28,645 bases of DNA from Armatimonadota bacterium (GTDB lineage: Bacteria > Armatimonadota > Zipacnadia > Zipacnadales > UBA11051): the NCBI GenBank assembly GCA_030612305.1, contig JAUWOG010000001.1, forward strand, positions 1-28,645. The letters run 5' to 3'. Below are positions 14,669 through 21,754 of this stretch, in pieces. Within the stretch, counting starts at the first letter, position 1, and the number at the start of each line of letters is the position of its first letter. The notes under the pieces are model-generated. The model ran no database searches. It saw nothing but the letters and a program-made list of their open reading frames with translations, and had not been told where the DNA came from. The position numbers and the translations under genes are program-made.

Positions 14669-15142
14669 CTACGCGGCCTTGCGTGTCTTGCGCAGCGCCA
14701 CATTGATGTCAATCTTGCCGAACTGGCTGGATACGGGAACCAGCAACGCGGGACAGAGGGTTGTAACCTGGATACCGGAGCCGTTGATCAGCGACGGCGG
14801 CGTGATATCGCACTGGAAGCCGGCGGTCTCGAGGTGTGTAGTCGCATTGCCTGTTATGATGTTGGCCAACTCGCTCAGCGCGCTGGAAGCCAGCTCGTCT
14901 ATCTCCTTGACGTCTTGATCAAGCATCTGCGAGGCGATCTTCAGCGCCGTCACCTGCGACATCCCGTACAGAGCCACCCCTTCGATGTCACCGCTGACAC
15001 CGAGCAGCGTCGAGAGCTCCTGAGTGGTGAAGGTGTTGCCATCCCGCAGCGTCAACTGGCCCCGCTCCGGAGAGGCGCTGACTACTTGCGACAGAACGGT
15101 GAAGGTTGCTCGGACGAAGGGCTCGATGAACTCTACTTGCAT
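14669..15142 (-). CDS. cheX: CheY-P phosphatase CheX
   Basis: A 157-aa protein of the CheX/CheC family. It starts MQVEFIEPFVRATFTVL, and the phosphatase helix contains the ExxN motif in SELANIITGNA, typical of CheX. These residues position water for dephosphorylation of CheY-P. A single helix of this type, rather than two as in CheC, favours CheX. The start MQVEF at 15142 is chosen over a Met 27 bases upstream because of the family start and GAGGAG before it. It lies 155 bp downstream of cheY and has a consensus sigma-54 promoter in that gap, so it heads the cheX-fliG-fliM operon. Confidence 0.9.
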   Translation of the reverse strand: MQVEFIEPFVRATFTVLSQVVSASPERGQLTLRDGNTFTTQELSTLLGVSGDIEGVALYGMSQVTALKIASQMLDQDVKEIDELASSALSELANIITGNATTHLETAGFQCDITPPSLINGSGIQVTTLCPALLVPVSSQFGKIDINVALRKTRKAA

Positions 15143-15202
15143 TGAGCCGGCGCTCCTCAGGGATGGCATTGTCAGAATCAGCGTGCCGCCAGACGGCTAG
15201 CA

Positions 15203-15219
15203 GGCACCGTCGAGGTGCC
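15203..15219. repeat. GGCACC-GTCGA-GGTGCC hairpin at the cheX promoter
   Basis: A perfect 6-bp stem with a 5-nt loop that abuts the -12 box and spans the predicted cheX transcription start. It has no T-run. It belongs to a set of short extragenic palindromes in this window (also 2949-3015, 15724-15743, 17592-17610). Confidence 0.5.
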
Positions 15220-15235
15220 AGCAATTTAGGTGCCA
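15220..15235 (-). promoter_or_regulatory. Sigma-54 (-24/-12) promoter for cheX-fliG-fliM
   Basis: On the minus strand the sequence is TGGCACCTAAATTGCT, an exact TGGCAC-N5-TTGCW match. The predicted transcription start is near 15209, about 66 nt before the cheX ATG. A motor-switch/chemotaxis operon behind such a box is expected in bacteria with sigma-54-controlled flagella. Confidence 0.8.
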
Positions 15236-15297
15236 ATGCGGGGGCGCGGGGAGAAGCCGTGCCTACCGAAGTGTCGCGCAACTTAGGGGGAGTCGTC

Positions 15298-15666
15298 TCA
15301 AGCGGCCGCGGAGAGCAGGCGCTGGACTATCTCAAGGACCTTCTCCGGCTCGAACGGCTTGACCACGTATTCGCAGGCTCCGGCCTTGACCGCCTCGAGT
15401 ACCATCTGCTGCTGCCCCAGCGCCGAGCAGATGACCACCTTCGCCGAAGGGTCTTTCTCGATGATCGCTTTGGGCGCGCCGATCCCGTCAAGGCCCGGCA
15501 TCGTGATATCCATCAGCACCAGGTCGGGCTTCTCGGCCTCATAGGCGGCAACGCCGGCCTCGCCGTCCGGGGCCTCACACGTCTGATAGCCGACGCCATC
15601 GAGAATACTGCACAACATCTTGCGCATGTAGAGGGCGTCGTCAACGGTCAGTATCTTGGCAGACAT
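15298..15666 (-). CDS. cheY: Chemotaxis response regulator CheY
   Basis: A 122-aa stand-alone receiver domain with no output domain. The acidic pocket D9 D10, phospho-acceptor D53 (LVLMDITMPGLDG), switch Ser81 (VICSALGQQ) and K103 (YVVKPF) are all present. CheY-P binds FliM and sets the direction or speed of rotation. AAGGAG lies nine bases before the ATG at 15666. It is immediately upstream of cheX, its likely phosphatase, and of fliG/fliM, its target, which makes the motility role firm. No cheA, cheW or receptor gene is in the window. No sigma-54 box was found before it, so its promoter is unknown. Confidence 0.9.
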   Translation of the reverse strand: MSAKILTVDDALYMRKMLCSILDGVGYQTCEAPDGEAGVAAYEAEKPDLVLMDITMPGLDGIGAPKAIIEKDPSAKVVICSALGQQQMVLEAVKAGACEYVVKPFEPEKVLEIVQRLLSAAA

Positions 15667-16018
15667 CGCCGCAGTCTCCTTGCCAATATGGGCGCGAGGT
15701 CATAGTCGGGCCGCTGAGTATAGCCGAGTGCCGCGACACTCGGACCGCCACGGCTGACTGTGTGATTATCGGCCTTCGCGCGCCATTCCTTGAGTTCCAA
15801 TAATCTTTACGAGCGATTTTCTAAAGCCGCCTCGGCCTCCCGCCGATACTATCTCTACGTAATCCCTTCAGACCTAGTACCAGTGCCCGCTGTCGAATGG
15901 GGGAGAGGAGGTATGCCCCGCCCCCCTTCACACTTGCACTCCCAGCCGCAATCGCGATTTCGGACAGAGCCCGGCCCTCATAACCACCGCGTTCACCCTA
16001 AGGAGCGCCTGAATCACC
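15667..16018. other. Divergent intergenic region between cheY and rpoN
   Basis: A 352-bp gene-free stretch where transcription switches from mostly minus (left) to all plus (right). It contains a perfect hairpin CCGAGTG-CCGCGA-CACTCGG (15724-15743). Both the cheY and rpoN promoters should lie here, but no box is convincing. A weak A/T-rich patch is at about 15795-15830. Confidence 0.5.
15724..15743. repeat. CCGAGTG hairpin, extragenic palindrome
   Basis: A 7-bp perfect stem with a 6-nt loop, in the cheY-rpoN gap and upstream of both genes, so it cannot be a terminator for either. The shape and the GTGTCGCGGCAC core are like the other extragenic palindromes in the window. Confidence 0.5.
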
Positions 16019-17377
16019 ATGTTGCGAATGGAAACTGTAGTGGCCCCGAATGCCTCCCCCGCTGTTCTCCCCCAGGTTGTTGCACAAAGCGCCCTTCTGG
16101 AACTGGCGGCCCTCGAGCTTGAAGAGAAAGTCAAGGAAGAGCTGGAGGAGAACCCCGCCCTCGAATTCAAGAACGAAACGCTGCCGCCGATTGACTACTT
16201 ACCGGCGCCGAATCTTCCGCGTGGCCCGGCCGGCCGGGACGACGCCCACGGCTCCGACGCATGGGCCAATCTGGCGGATACCTACACACTCCGGGACGAC
16301 CTCAAGCGCCAGTTCCGCGCCCAGAATCCCAGCGACCACTATCCCATCGGCGAACTTCTCATCGAGGCCATAGACGAAGACGGCTATCTGGCCATTTCTG
16401 TCGAGGAGGCCGCGGAGACCCTCTGCGTCGCCTGCGCGGAAGTCGAGCAGGCACTCGACGCCATCCACGATCTTTCTCCGTGCGGCCTTGGCGCTCGCAG
16501 CCTCGTCGAGTGTCTCCGGCTGCAACTGGAATGCCTTGAGCCATCTCGCCTCCCCGAGGGTGTAGAAGCCGTCATCGAAGCCATGCCGTACCTCAGCGAA
16601 CAGTCTCTCCGGGGCGCTGCGAATTGCATCACCGAACTGAAGGCGATGACGAGACTCTCCCCCTCCCGGCTCCGCAGCGCACTGGAATTCATCCGCAAGC
16701 ATCTCTCTCCCTATCCCGGCCGCGCCTTTCACGAGCCCTGGGAAGGAGCGAAGCACGAAACCCAGTACGTTTACCCCGATGTCGTGCTCTCGCTGGGGCT
16801 GGAAGATGACATCATCATCTCGATACCCCAGTCGGAGCGGCTCGCATTGCGCATCAGCGGCGCGTACCAGCGGCTTGACAACCAACTACGCGCTGCCTGT
16901 ATTCGCACCCGCGACGAGCGCCTCAAAGACGCCCGCAGGCAAGTGCGCGAGGCCCGCCAGTTCATCGAGAATCTCACCCGCCGATATCGCACCACCTATC
17001 AGGTCATGAGCGCGATTATTGACCGGCAGAGCGAGTTCATCCGCAGCGGCCCCGCACACCTCAAGCCGCTCAGCAAGAAGGAGATCGCACAGAGCATCAG
17101 CATCCATGAGGCCACAGTCTGCCGCGCAACTAAGGGCAAGTATGTCCTGATGCCTGACGGGCGGCTGGAAGAGATAGACATATTCTTCGATGACGCCCTG
17201 CCAGCGAGGAGCCTGATTCGCCGGCTGGTCAACTCCGAGGACAAATTGAAGCCGCTGTCGGATCGCCGCCTCCAGGACGAGCTCTGCCGGCGCGGCTTCG
17301 ACCTGGCCCGCCGCACTGTCACCAAGTACCGCCTCCAACTCGAGATCCCCTCGGCGAGCCGCCGCCGGGCGGCATAG
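16019..17377 (+). CDS. rpoN: RNA polymerase sigma-54 factor RpoN
   Basis: A 452-aa protein. The C-terminal RpoN box ARRTVTKYR (430-438), which contacts the -24 element, is nearly canonical. The core-binding domain (HYPIGELLIEAIDEDGYL; DLSPCGLGARSLVECLRLQL) and the HTH (LSKKEIAQSISIHEATVCRATKGKYV) are in the family order. Region I (ELEEKVKEELEENPALE at about 34-50) is shortened and lacks the glutamine-rich start typical of RpoN. Sigma-54 needs an AAA+ activator, which is not in the window. The four exact -24/-12 boxes in the window, three before flagellar genes, are its probable targets. TAAGGAG lies upstream of the ATG; Met4 (16028) is an alternative start. Confidence 0.93.
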   Translation: MLRMETVVAPNASPAVLPQVVAQSALLELAALELEEKVKEELEENPALEFKNETLPPIDYLPAPNLPRGPAGRDDAHGSDAWANLADTYTLRDDLKRQFRAQNPSDHYPIGELLIEAIDEDGYLAISVEEAAETLCVACAEVEQALDAIHDLSPCGLGARSLVECLRLQLECLEPSRLPEGVEAVIEAMPYLSEQSLRGAANCITELKAMTRLSPSRLRSALEFIRKHLSPYPGRAFHEPWEGAKHETQYVYPDVVLSLGLEDDIIISIPQSERLALRISGAYQRLDNQLRAACIRTRDERLKDARRQVREARQFIENLTRRYRTTYQVMSAIIDRQSEFIRSGPAHLKPLSKKEIAQSISIHEATVCRATKGKYVLMPDGRLEEIDIFFDDALPARSLIRRLVNSEDKLKPLSDRRLQDELCRRGFDLARRTVTKYRLQLEIPSASRRRAA

Positions 17378-17389
17378 CCCGCAGCGGGC
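17377..17389. terminator. Small hairpin directly after rpoN
   Basis: GCCCG-CAG-CGGGC begins at the last base of the rpoN stop codon and is the only hairpin before the flgB promoter. There is no U-tract, so it is a weak candidate only. Confidence 0.2.
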
Positions 17390-17510
17390 GTCGCCTGTCA
17401 GTGCTGTTTGCCGCGATGTCGTAGTGGAGGGCCCGGCCGACGGGCGGAAACGTGGCTTCCCCAGGGAGACCGGCCCGCGCAAGAGACGACCCCACCAGGA
17501 CCCACATCAC

Positions 17511-17526
17511 TGGCACACCTATTGCA
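17511..17526 (+). promoter_or_regulatory. Sigma-54 (-24/-12) promoter for the flgB-flgC-fliE-fliF operon
   Basis: TGGCACACCTATTGCA, preceded by C, matches YTGGCAC-N5-TTGCW exactly. The predicted start of transcription is near 17537, leaving a leader of about 128 nt before flgB that contains the hairpin at 17592-17610. Confidence 0.85.
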
Positions 17527-17591
17527 GTGTATCGCATGACCAGAGTGGGGGATGGGGGAGAGCCGCGCGGGCACCCACGCCGGAGGCGTAG

Positions 17592-17610
17592 GTCAGGCGT
17601 CCAGCCTGAC
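17592..17610. repeat. GTCAGGC-GTCCA-GCCTGAC hairpin in the flgB leader
   Basis: A 7-bp perfect stem with a 5-nt loop in the untranslated leader, 55 bp before the flgB start. It may be an mRNA structure or an extragenic palindrome that has inserted there. Confidence 0.55.
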
Positions 17611-17664
17611 GGCGTTGGCAGCCCCACGGAATCGCAGATGCGCGCAGAAAGCGCAGGAGAAAAA

Positions 17665-18066
17665 ATGGCGCAACGAGCCATGTTGTCAGACATCACTGTT
17701 GCCGCGCTGGCAAAGGGCCTCGATGGCGCTTATGCTCGCCAGCTTGCCATCGGTGACAATCTGGCGAATGTCGAGACGCCCAACTACCAGGCGAAGCGAG
17801 TGAGCTTCGAGGCCAGTCTCCGCGCGGCCATCGGTGCCGAGAGGTCCGCCCGGGGCGCTGGACGCGGCCGCAGGCGCATCGAAGACGTCCTCCCGCACGT
17901 GCAGCGCACCACCGCCACCTGGAGGCGGGATGGCAACACGGTGGATCTCGAGACTGAGATGGTCGCGATGGCAAAAACCTCGCTGCACTACCGGATGCTG
18001 TCGCGACTGATGGCCAAGAAGTTCCGCATGATGGCGCGGACGCTGAACGGGGGCGGTGGCCAGTGA
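17665..18066 (+). CDS. flgB: Flagellar basal-body rod protein FlgB
   Basis: A 133-aa protein, the normal FlgB length. The N-terminal rod/hook signature is LAIGDNLANVETPNYQAKRVSFEASL, in which NLANVETPNYQAK is the flagellar basal-body rod motif. The C-terminal helix TVDLETEMVAMAKTSLHYRMLSRLMAKKF is the matching rod-protein end. FlgB with FlgC builds the proximal rod outside the MS ring. The AGGAG five bases before the ATG at 17665 is chosen over upstream frame extension (open from 17452). It overlaps flgC by four bases and is the first gene after the sigma-54 promoter. The middle (SARGAGRGRRRIEDV) is unusually arginine-rich. Confidence 0.92.
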   Translation: MAQRAMLSDITVAALAKGLDGAYARQLAIGDNLANVETPNYQAKRVSFEASLRAAIGAERSARGAGRGRRRIEDVLPHVQRTTATWRRDGNTVDLETEMVAMAKTSLHYRMLSRLMAKKFRMMARTLNGGGGQ

Positions 18067-18458
18067 GCATCTTTCGGGCTATGGACGTGAGCGGCAGCGG
18101 CCTCCGTGCGCAGCGTGTGCGCATGGACACCATCGCCGAGAATATCGCCAACGCCGAGACTACGCGCACCGCCGAGGGCGGCCCCTATCGCCGCCTGCGA
18201 GTGCTGGTAGCGCCCGCCGATGACAGCAGCGGCGGCGTCCAGCTAGTCGCCGTCATGCCCGATGAGGGCCCCCTGAAGCAGGTCTATGACCCGTCCCACC
18301 CGGATGCCGACGAGCAGGGCTACGTGCAGATGCCGAACGTGGATATCGCCACCGAGATGGTGGACATGGTGACTGCCAGCCGGGCCTACGAAGCCAATGC
18401 GAAGGCACTCGCGATGGCACGGGCGATGGTGCGGGACGCCATAGACATTCTCACCTGA
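18063..18458 (+). CDS. flgC: Flagellar basal-body rod protein FlgC
   Basis: A 131-aa protein. It starts MSIFRAMDVSGSGLRAQRVRMD and carries ENIANAETTRTAEGGPYRR, the rod-protein signature. The C-terminal PNVDIATEMVDMVTASRAYEANAKALAMA is the conserved FlgC/FlgG-type end. Together with FlgB it forms the proximal rod of the basal body. The start is GTG, and GTGA overlaps the flgB stop by four bases, so translation is coupled. It is followed by a 155-bp gap with DnaA-box-like sites before fliE. Confidence 0.93.
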   Translation: MSIFRAMDVSGSGLRAQRVRMDTIAENIANAETTRTAEGGPYRRLRVLVAPADDSSGGVQLVAVMPDEGPLKQVYDPSHPDADEQGYVQMPNVDIATEMVDMVTASRAYEANAKALAMARAMVRDAIDILT

Positions 18459-18464
18459 TGACAA

Positions 18465-18509
18465 CTATGCACAAGCTCACTATCCACTTCTTCCACAAAC
18501 TTATCCACA
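18465..18509 (+). promoter_or_regulatory. Cluster of DnaA-box-like sequences between flgC and fliE
   Basis: CTATGCACA (18465-18473), CTATCCACT (18480-18488), TCTTCCACA (18489-18497) and an exact TTATCCACA (18501-18509), all in the same orientation within 45 bp. They match the DnaA consensus TTATNCACA with 8, 7, 7 and 9 of 9 bases. No gene occupies the stretch. Confidence 0.5.
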
Positions 18510-18613
18510 ACTCACCACACGAAGCTCAAGCATCACCTCCACCGCCGTCGCCGCATCAGTAGTCTCCAGCCACCGCCACTCACCTGCCGGAATCCGGGAC
18601 CAGGAGTAAGAGC

Positions 18614-18988
18614 ATGCCGATACGCCCCGTGCAAACAGATGCCAGGCTCCTTGAGAGCGCAATGCCTGCCGGCGGTTCGGGGTCGCTTGAGAGCCGGCCC
18701 ATCAGGCCTCTGGAGCCGCTGTCTCCGGGCGGGCCGACAACTCGAACCGACAGCGCGGAGACGGGGAGCAACACCTTCGGAGACCTCCTTCACGGCGCGT
18801 TGCGGCAGGTCAATGAGCTCCAGGTCGAGGCCGATCACCAGGCGGAGCTGCTGGCCACCGGCGAGGCACAGAACCCGCATGACGCTGTCATCGCCATGGA
18901 GAAGGCTGATCTGGCGCTGCAACTGACCATCAGAATCACTGAGAAGGCCCTCTCCGCTTATCAGCAGGTCAGCCAGATACAAATCTAG
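18614..18988 (+). CDS. fliE: Flagellar hook-basal body protein FliE
   Basis: A 124-aa protein. The N-terminal half (1-50) is low-complexity and Pro/Ser-rich. The C-terminal half carries the FliE signature: FGDLLHGALRQVNELQVEAD, then QNPHDAVIAMEKADLALQLTIRITEKALSAYQQVSQIQI. FliE connects the MS ring to the rod and is among the first exported substrates. AGGAGTAAGAGC precedes the ATG. It sits between flgC and fliF in the normal order, 41 bp before fliF. Confidence 0.92.
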   Translation: MPIRPVQTDARLLESAMPAGGSGSLESRPIRPLEPLSPGGPTTRTDSAETGSNTFGDLLHGALRQVNELQVEADHQAELLATGEAQNPHDAVIAMEKADLALQLTIRITEKALSAYQQVSQIQI

Positions 18989-19029
18989 ATAACTGACGGC
19001 GGGGGCGTACCCCGCTTTACATCAACGGC

Positions 19030-20676
19030 ATGAAAGATCAGATTTCGGAAATATGGGCGCGTTTCGATACTCGCCAGCGCTGCACCGTAGTCGCACTCGG
19101 CCTCCTGACTGCTGTAATGCTCGGATTGGTCGCGCGCCGCTCGCTGCAGCCTGATTGGGCGCTGCTTTACGGTGGCCTACAGCCTGAAAGCGCCTCTGCG
19201 ATCGTCGAAGAACTCGGCTCCCGGAATATCCCCTACAGCCTCAGCCGCCAGGGCACTGCAGTCATGGTCGAGAGGACCCGCCTCTACGAACTCCGCCTCG
19301 AACTGGCCGGCAAGGGCCTCCCCAACAGTACCGGCGTCGGCTTTGAGATATTCGACCGCACCTCTTTGCCCGGCACCGAGTTCTCCAACCACGTCAATAT
19401 GCAGCGCGCGCTGCAGGGCGAACTCAGCCGCTCCATCAACTGCATTGACGAGGTCGTCGCCTCACGCGTCCATCTCGTCCTGCCTAAGGAGTCGCTGTAC
19501 GGGGAGAACGCACAAGCCTCCGCCTCCGTGGTCTTGAGCCTCCGCCCCGGCGCCCGCCTTGCCCAGCGCCAGGTGCAGGGCCTGGTCAACCTCGTCGCCG
19601 CCGCCGTCGAGGGCCTCAAGCCTCAAGCCGTCATCGTCGTTGACGCCGGCGGCAATATCATCTCCTGCGGCGATGAAGACGGCCTCGGGCGCGGTCAGAT
19701 GACCTCCGCCCAACTGGACACCACACAGGCCTTCGAAGAAAACCTCCGCGGCGAGCTCCAGTCCATGCTCGATGCCGTCATCGGGCCCCACAAGGCCATA
19801 GTGAGAGTCCAGGCAGAACTGGATTTCGACACCGAGCAGGTGCAGTCGGAGACATACACGGAACCGCTCGGCGCGAATCAGGGCCTCACCTCGGCTCACA
19901 TCGTCGAGGAGACCTACGAGGGCGGGGGCACACCCGGCGGAGTTGGCGCAGGCATCTCGGCTAACATGCCGGGCGGGATGATGTCGGGTACGCCTTCTGC
20001 CGGCGGCAAGTACCTCTCCCGCGAGGAGACCCACAAGTACGAGCTGTCGCGGGAACTCGTCGAGAAGACTATCGCCGCGGGCACGCTCAAGCGCCTGACT
20101 GTCGCCGCCATCGTTGATCAGGAGACGGCCTCTGCAGACGTCGCCAAGGTCAAGGAACTCCTCGAAGCCGCCTCCGGATATGACGAGGCACGCGGCGACA
20201 AGCTCGTCATCCAGACCATGGCGATTGCCGCCATAAAGATTGCTGAAGAATCGGAGAAGGAGGCGGAAGAGGCTGCAGCGGCTCAGAAACGTCAGGAGCA
20301 ACTTGGCATGATGGCGCACTACGGTTCCGGGCTGCTGGCATTCATCGTGCTCGGCGCTGCGATCCTCTTCGGCTCGCGCCAGGTGCGCAACGCCGTCGCC
20401 GCCGTCAGCCTCCCCGCTCAGACGCCACCGGACGGCGCGCCTCCGCAGTCACAGCAGGCCGCCGGCGCCTCGTCCGTGCCGCACTTGCCCGCCTCAGCGC
20501 AGCAGCCTGCGGACACGGCGGCGGCCCGCCGCGTGCAGGAGGGTGCGGTCCTCGACGCGGGCAAAGCCGCCGGCCTATCCAACGAGGAGCTCACACAAAT
20601 CGTGCGCAATATGGCCACCGAGCGCCCCGAGGCCGTGGTCAAGCAGCTGGAGCTCTGGCTCAGCGGCAAGGAGTAG
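19030..20676 (+). CDS. fliF: Flagellar MS-ring protein FliF
   Basis: A 548-aa inner-membrane ring protein, the normal length. A TM segment is at about 20-36 (VALGLLTAVMLGLVA). The ring-building motif domains follow: DWALLYGGLQPESASAIVEEL, NHVNMQRALQGELSRSI, and SRVHLVLPKESLYGENAQASASVVLSL. The second TM is at about 430-450 (GSGLLAFIVLGAAILF), and the C-terminal tail (NEELTQIVRNMATERPEAVVKQLELWL) is the FliG-binding helix. FliF forms the base on which the C-ring and the export gate assemble. No strong ribosome binding site was found; ATG at 19030 fits the family start. In most genomes fliG follows directly, but here a small membrane protein gene does. Confidence 0.93.
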   Translation: MKDQISEIWARFDTRQRCTVVALGLLTAVMLGLVARRSLQPDWALLYGGLQPESASAIVEELGSRNIPYSLSRQGTAVMVERTRLYELRLELAGKGLPNSTGVGFEIFDRTSLPGTEFSNHVNMQRALQGELSRSINCIDEVVASRVHLVLPKESLYGENAQASASVVLSLRPGARLAQRQVQGLVNLVAAAVEGLKPQAVIVVDAGGNIISCGDEDGLGRGQMTSAQLDTTQAFEENLRGELQSMLDAVIGPHKAIVRVQAELDFDTEQVQSETYTEPLGANQGLTSAHIVEETYEGGGTPGGVGAGISANMPGGMMSGTPSAGGKYLSREETHKYELSRELVEKTIAAGTLKRLTVAAIVDQETASADVAKVKELLEAASGYDEARGDKLVIQTMAIAAIKIAEESEKEAEEAAAAQKRQEQLGMMAHYGSGLLAFIVLGAAILFGSRQVRNAVAAVSLPAQTPPDGAPPQSQQAAGASSVPHLPASAQQPADTAAARRVQEGAVLDAGKAAGLSNEELTQIVRNMATERPEAVVKQLELWLSGKE

Positions 20677-20727
20677 CGGCGCAAGCTGGACTGTGCCCGG
20701 GCTCGGCTTACAACCAGATGGTTGATA

Positions 20728-20928
20728 ATGAATTGGCGCAGGCTGAGCAGACTGCTGGTAATTGCGTTGGCGGTATTCGGGGGCATAGCCCTGGCTGCCG
20801 TTGTGCTAATCGCACTGTGCGGTCCGACGCTGAGTACTCAGCGGCTCGTGGCGTTCTTCACGACTATGTTCGCAGTGACCGGCGCGGCAGTGACTGTTGC
20901 GGTTCTGGTTGTCACTGACCGTGGCTAG
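20728..20928 (+). CDS. Small two-TM protein between fliF and fliH
   Basis: A 66-aa protein of unknown function. A short basic start (MNWRRLSR) precedes two hydrophobic segments (about 9-32 and 43-63), so it is a small membrane hairpin. It occupies the position where fliG lies in many flagellar operons, 51 bp after fliF and 28 bp before fliH. No clear ribosome binding site is seen; the in-frame TTG at 20722 is an alternative start. It could be a true small flagellar accessory protein or a non-coding open frame; composition is gene-like but support is thin. Confidence 0.4.
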   Translation: MNWRRLSRLLVIALAVFGGIALAAVVLIALCGPTLSTQRLVAFFTTMFAVTGAAVTVAVLVVTDRG

Positions 20929-20956
20929 TACCTACTGGCTTACTCAGGCCTCCAAC

Positions 20957-21754
20957 ATGCCTCGGACAACCAACATGGCAACGGACCAGCATACCACACA
21001 GAACTCGCGTGACAGCGGCGACGCGGAGCATTTCCAGCCCCGCCACCTCGCTGTCGGCGTGGACGATGCGGCCTGCGCCGAGGCGACACGCTTCCAGCCG
21101 TGCGTTCTGGGTGAGGTCATCGAGCCGGGCGCAGACCCGAGCGCGCAGCAGTCCGGCCGGCCGGGATTCCTGGAGGCGCACCAGCAGGCCGAGCACATCC
21201 TCGAAGAGGCCCGCCGGCAAGCCGACCACCTCCAGCAGGAAACCCAGGACCAGATCGAGATACTGCTGCTGCGACGCGCCGGAGAGGAAACCGAGGCCGT
21301 CCGCCGGGAGCAGACTGCGCGCTTCGAGCAGGCCGCCCATGCGCTCATCGAGCAGTTCCGCCAGGATGCCGGCGCCGCGCTCGAAGAACTCTCCGCACAG
21401 GTGGCGGAGCTGGCGGCCGGCATCACCGCAAAGATCATCCACCGCCACATCGCCGCCGATGACCGCATCGTGCTCGATATCGTCTCAGAGGCGCTCGGGC
21501 GGCTCGCTGACATCAGTCGCCTGCGAATCGTCATCAATCCCGCCGACGAGCCGGCCATCGCGGAGCACCGCGACGAGCTGCTGGCACAGGTCTCCGGCCT
21601 CGACGGGCTCGACATCGTCACTGACGCGGACGTCGAGCGCGGCGGCTGCCTCCTTGACAGCGACCGGGGCGAGGTTGACGCCCGCCTCAGCTCCCAGCTC
21701 GAGCTTATCTGGAAGCGCGTCTCGGCAAGCGATGTGCTGAGAAAGACGGCGTGA
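20957..21754 (+). CDS. fliH: Flagellar assembly protein FliH
   Basis: A 265-aa protein. The N-terminal part (MPRTTNMATDQ...) is hydrophilic. The middle is a long charged coiled coil (QQAEHILEEARRQADHLQQETQ, given here as part of the region 75-150) rich in Ala/Glu/Gln. The C-terminal domain (about 185-265, VLDIVSEALGRL, RLRIVINPADEP, DADVERGGCLLDSDRGEVDARLSSQLELIW) is the FliI-binding FliH/HrpE fold; the GG-C-L...D...G-x-VDA-x-L...L pattern is characteristic. FliH escorts the FliI ATPase to the export gate. The start at 20957 was chosen as the first ATG after the previous gene; 20975 is also possible. It overlaps fliI by four bases. Confidence 0.85.
   Translation: MPRTTNMATDQHTTQNSRDSGDAEHFQPRHLAVGVDDAACAEATRFQPCVLGEVIEPGADPSAQQSGRPGFLEAHQQAEHILEEARRQADHLQQETQDQIEILLLRRAGEETEAVRREQTARFEQAAHALIEQFRQDAGAALEELSAQVAELAAGITAKIIHRHIAADDRIVLDIVSEALGRLADISRLRIVINPADEPAIAEHRDELLAQVSGLDGLDIVTDADVERGGCLLDSDRGEVDARLSSQLELIWKRVSASDVLRKTA

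Noticed and set aside
17452..17664. Extended flgB reading frame starting in the promoter
   Set aside because: It would cover the sigma-54 box and leader hairpin. The true start at 17665 has AGGAG and matches FlgB length.
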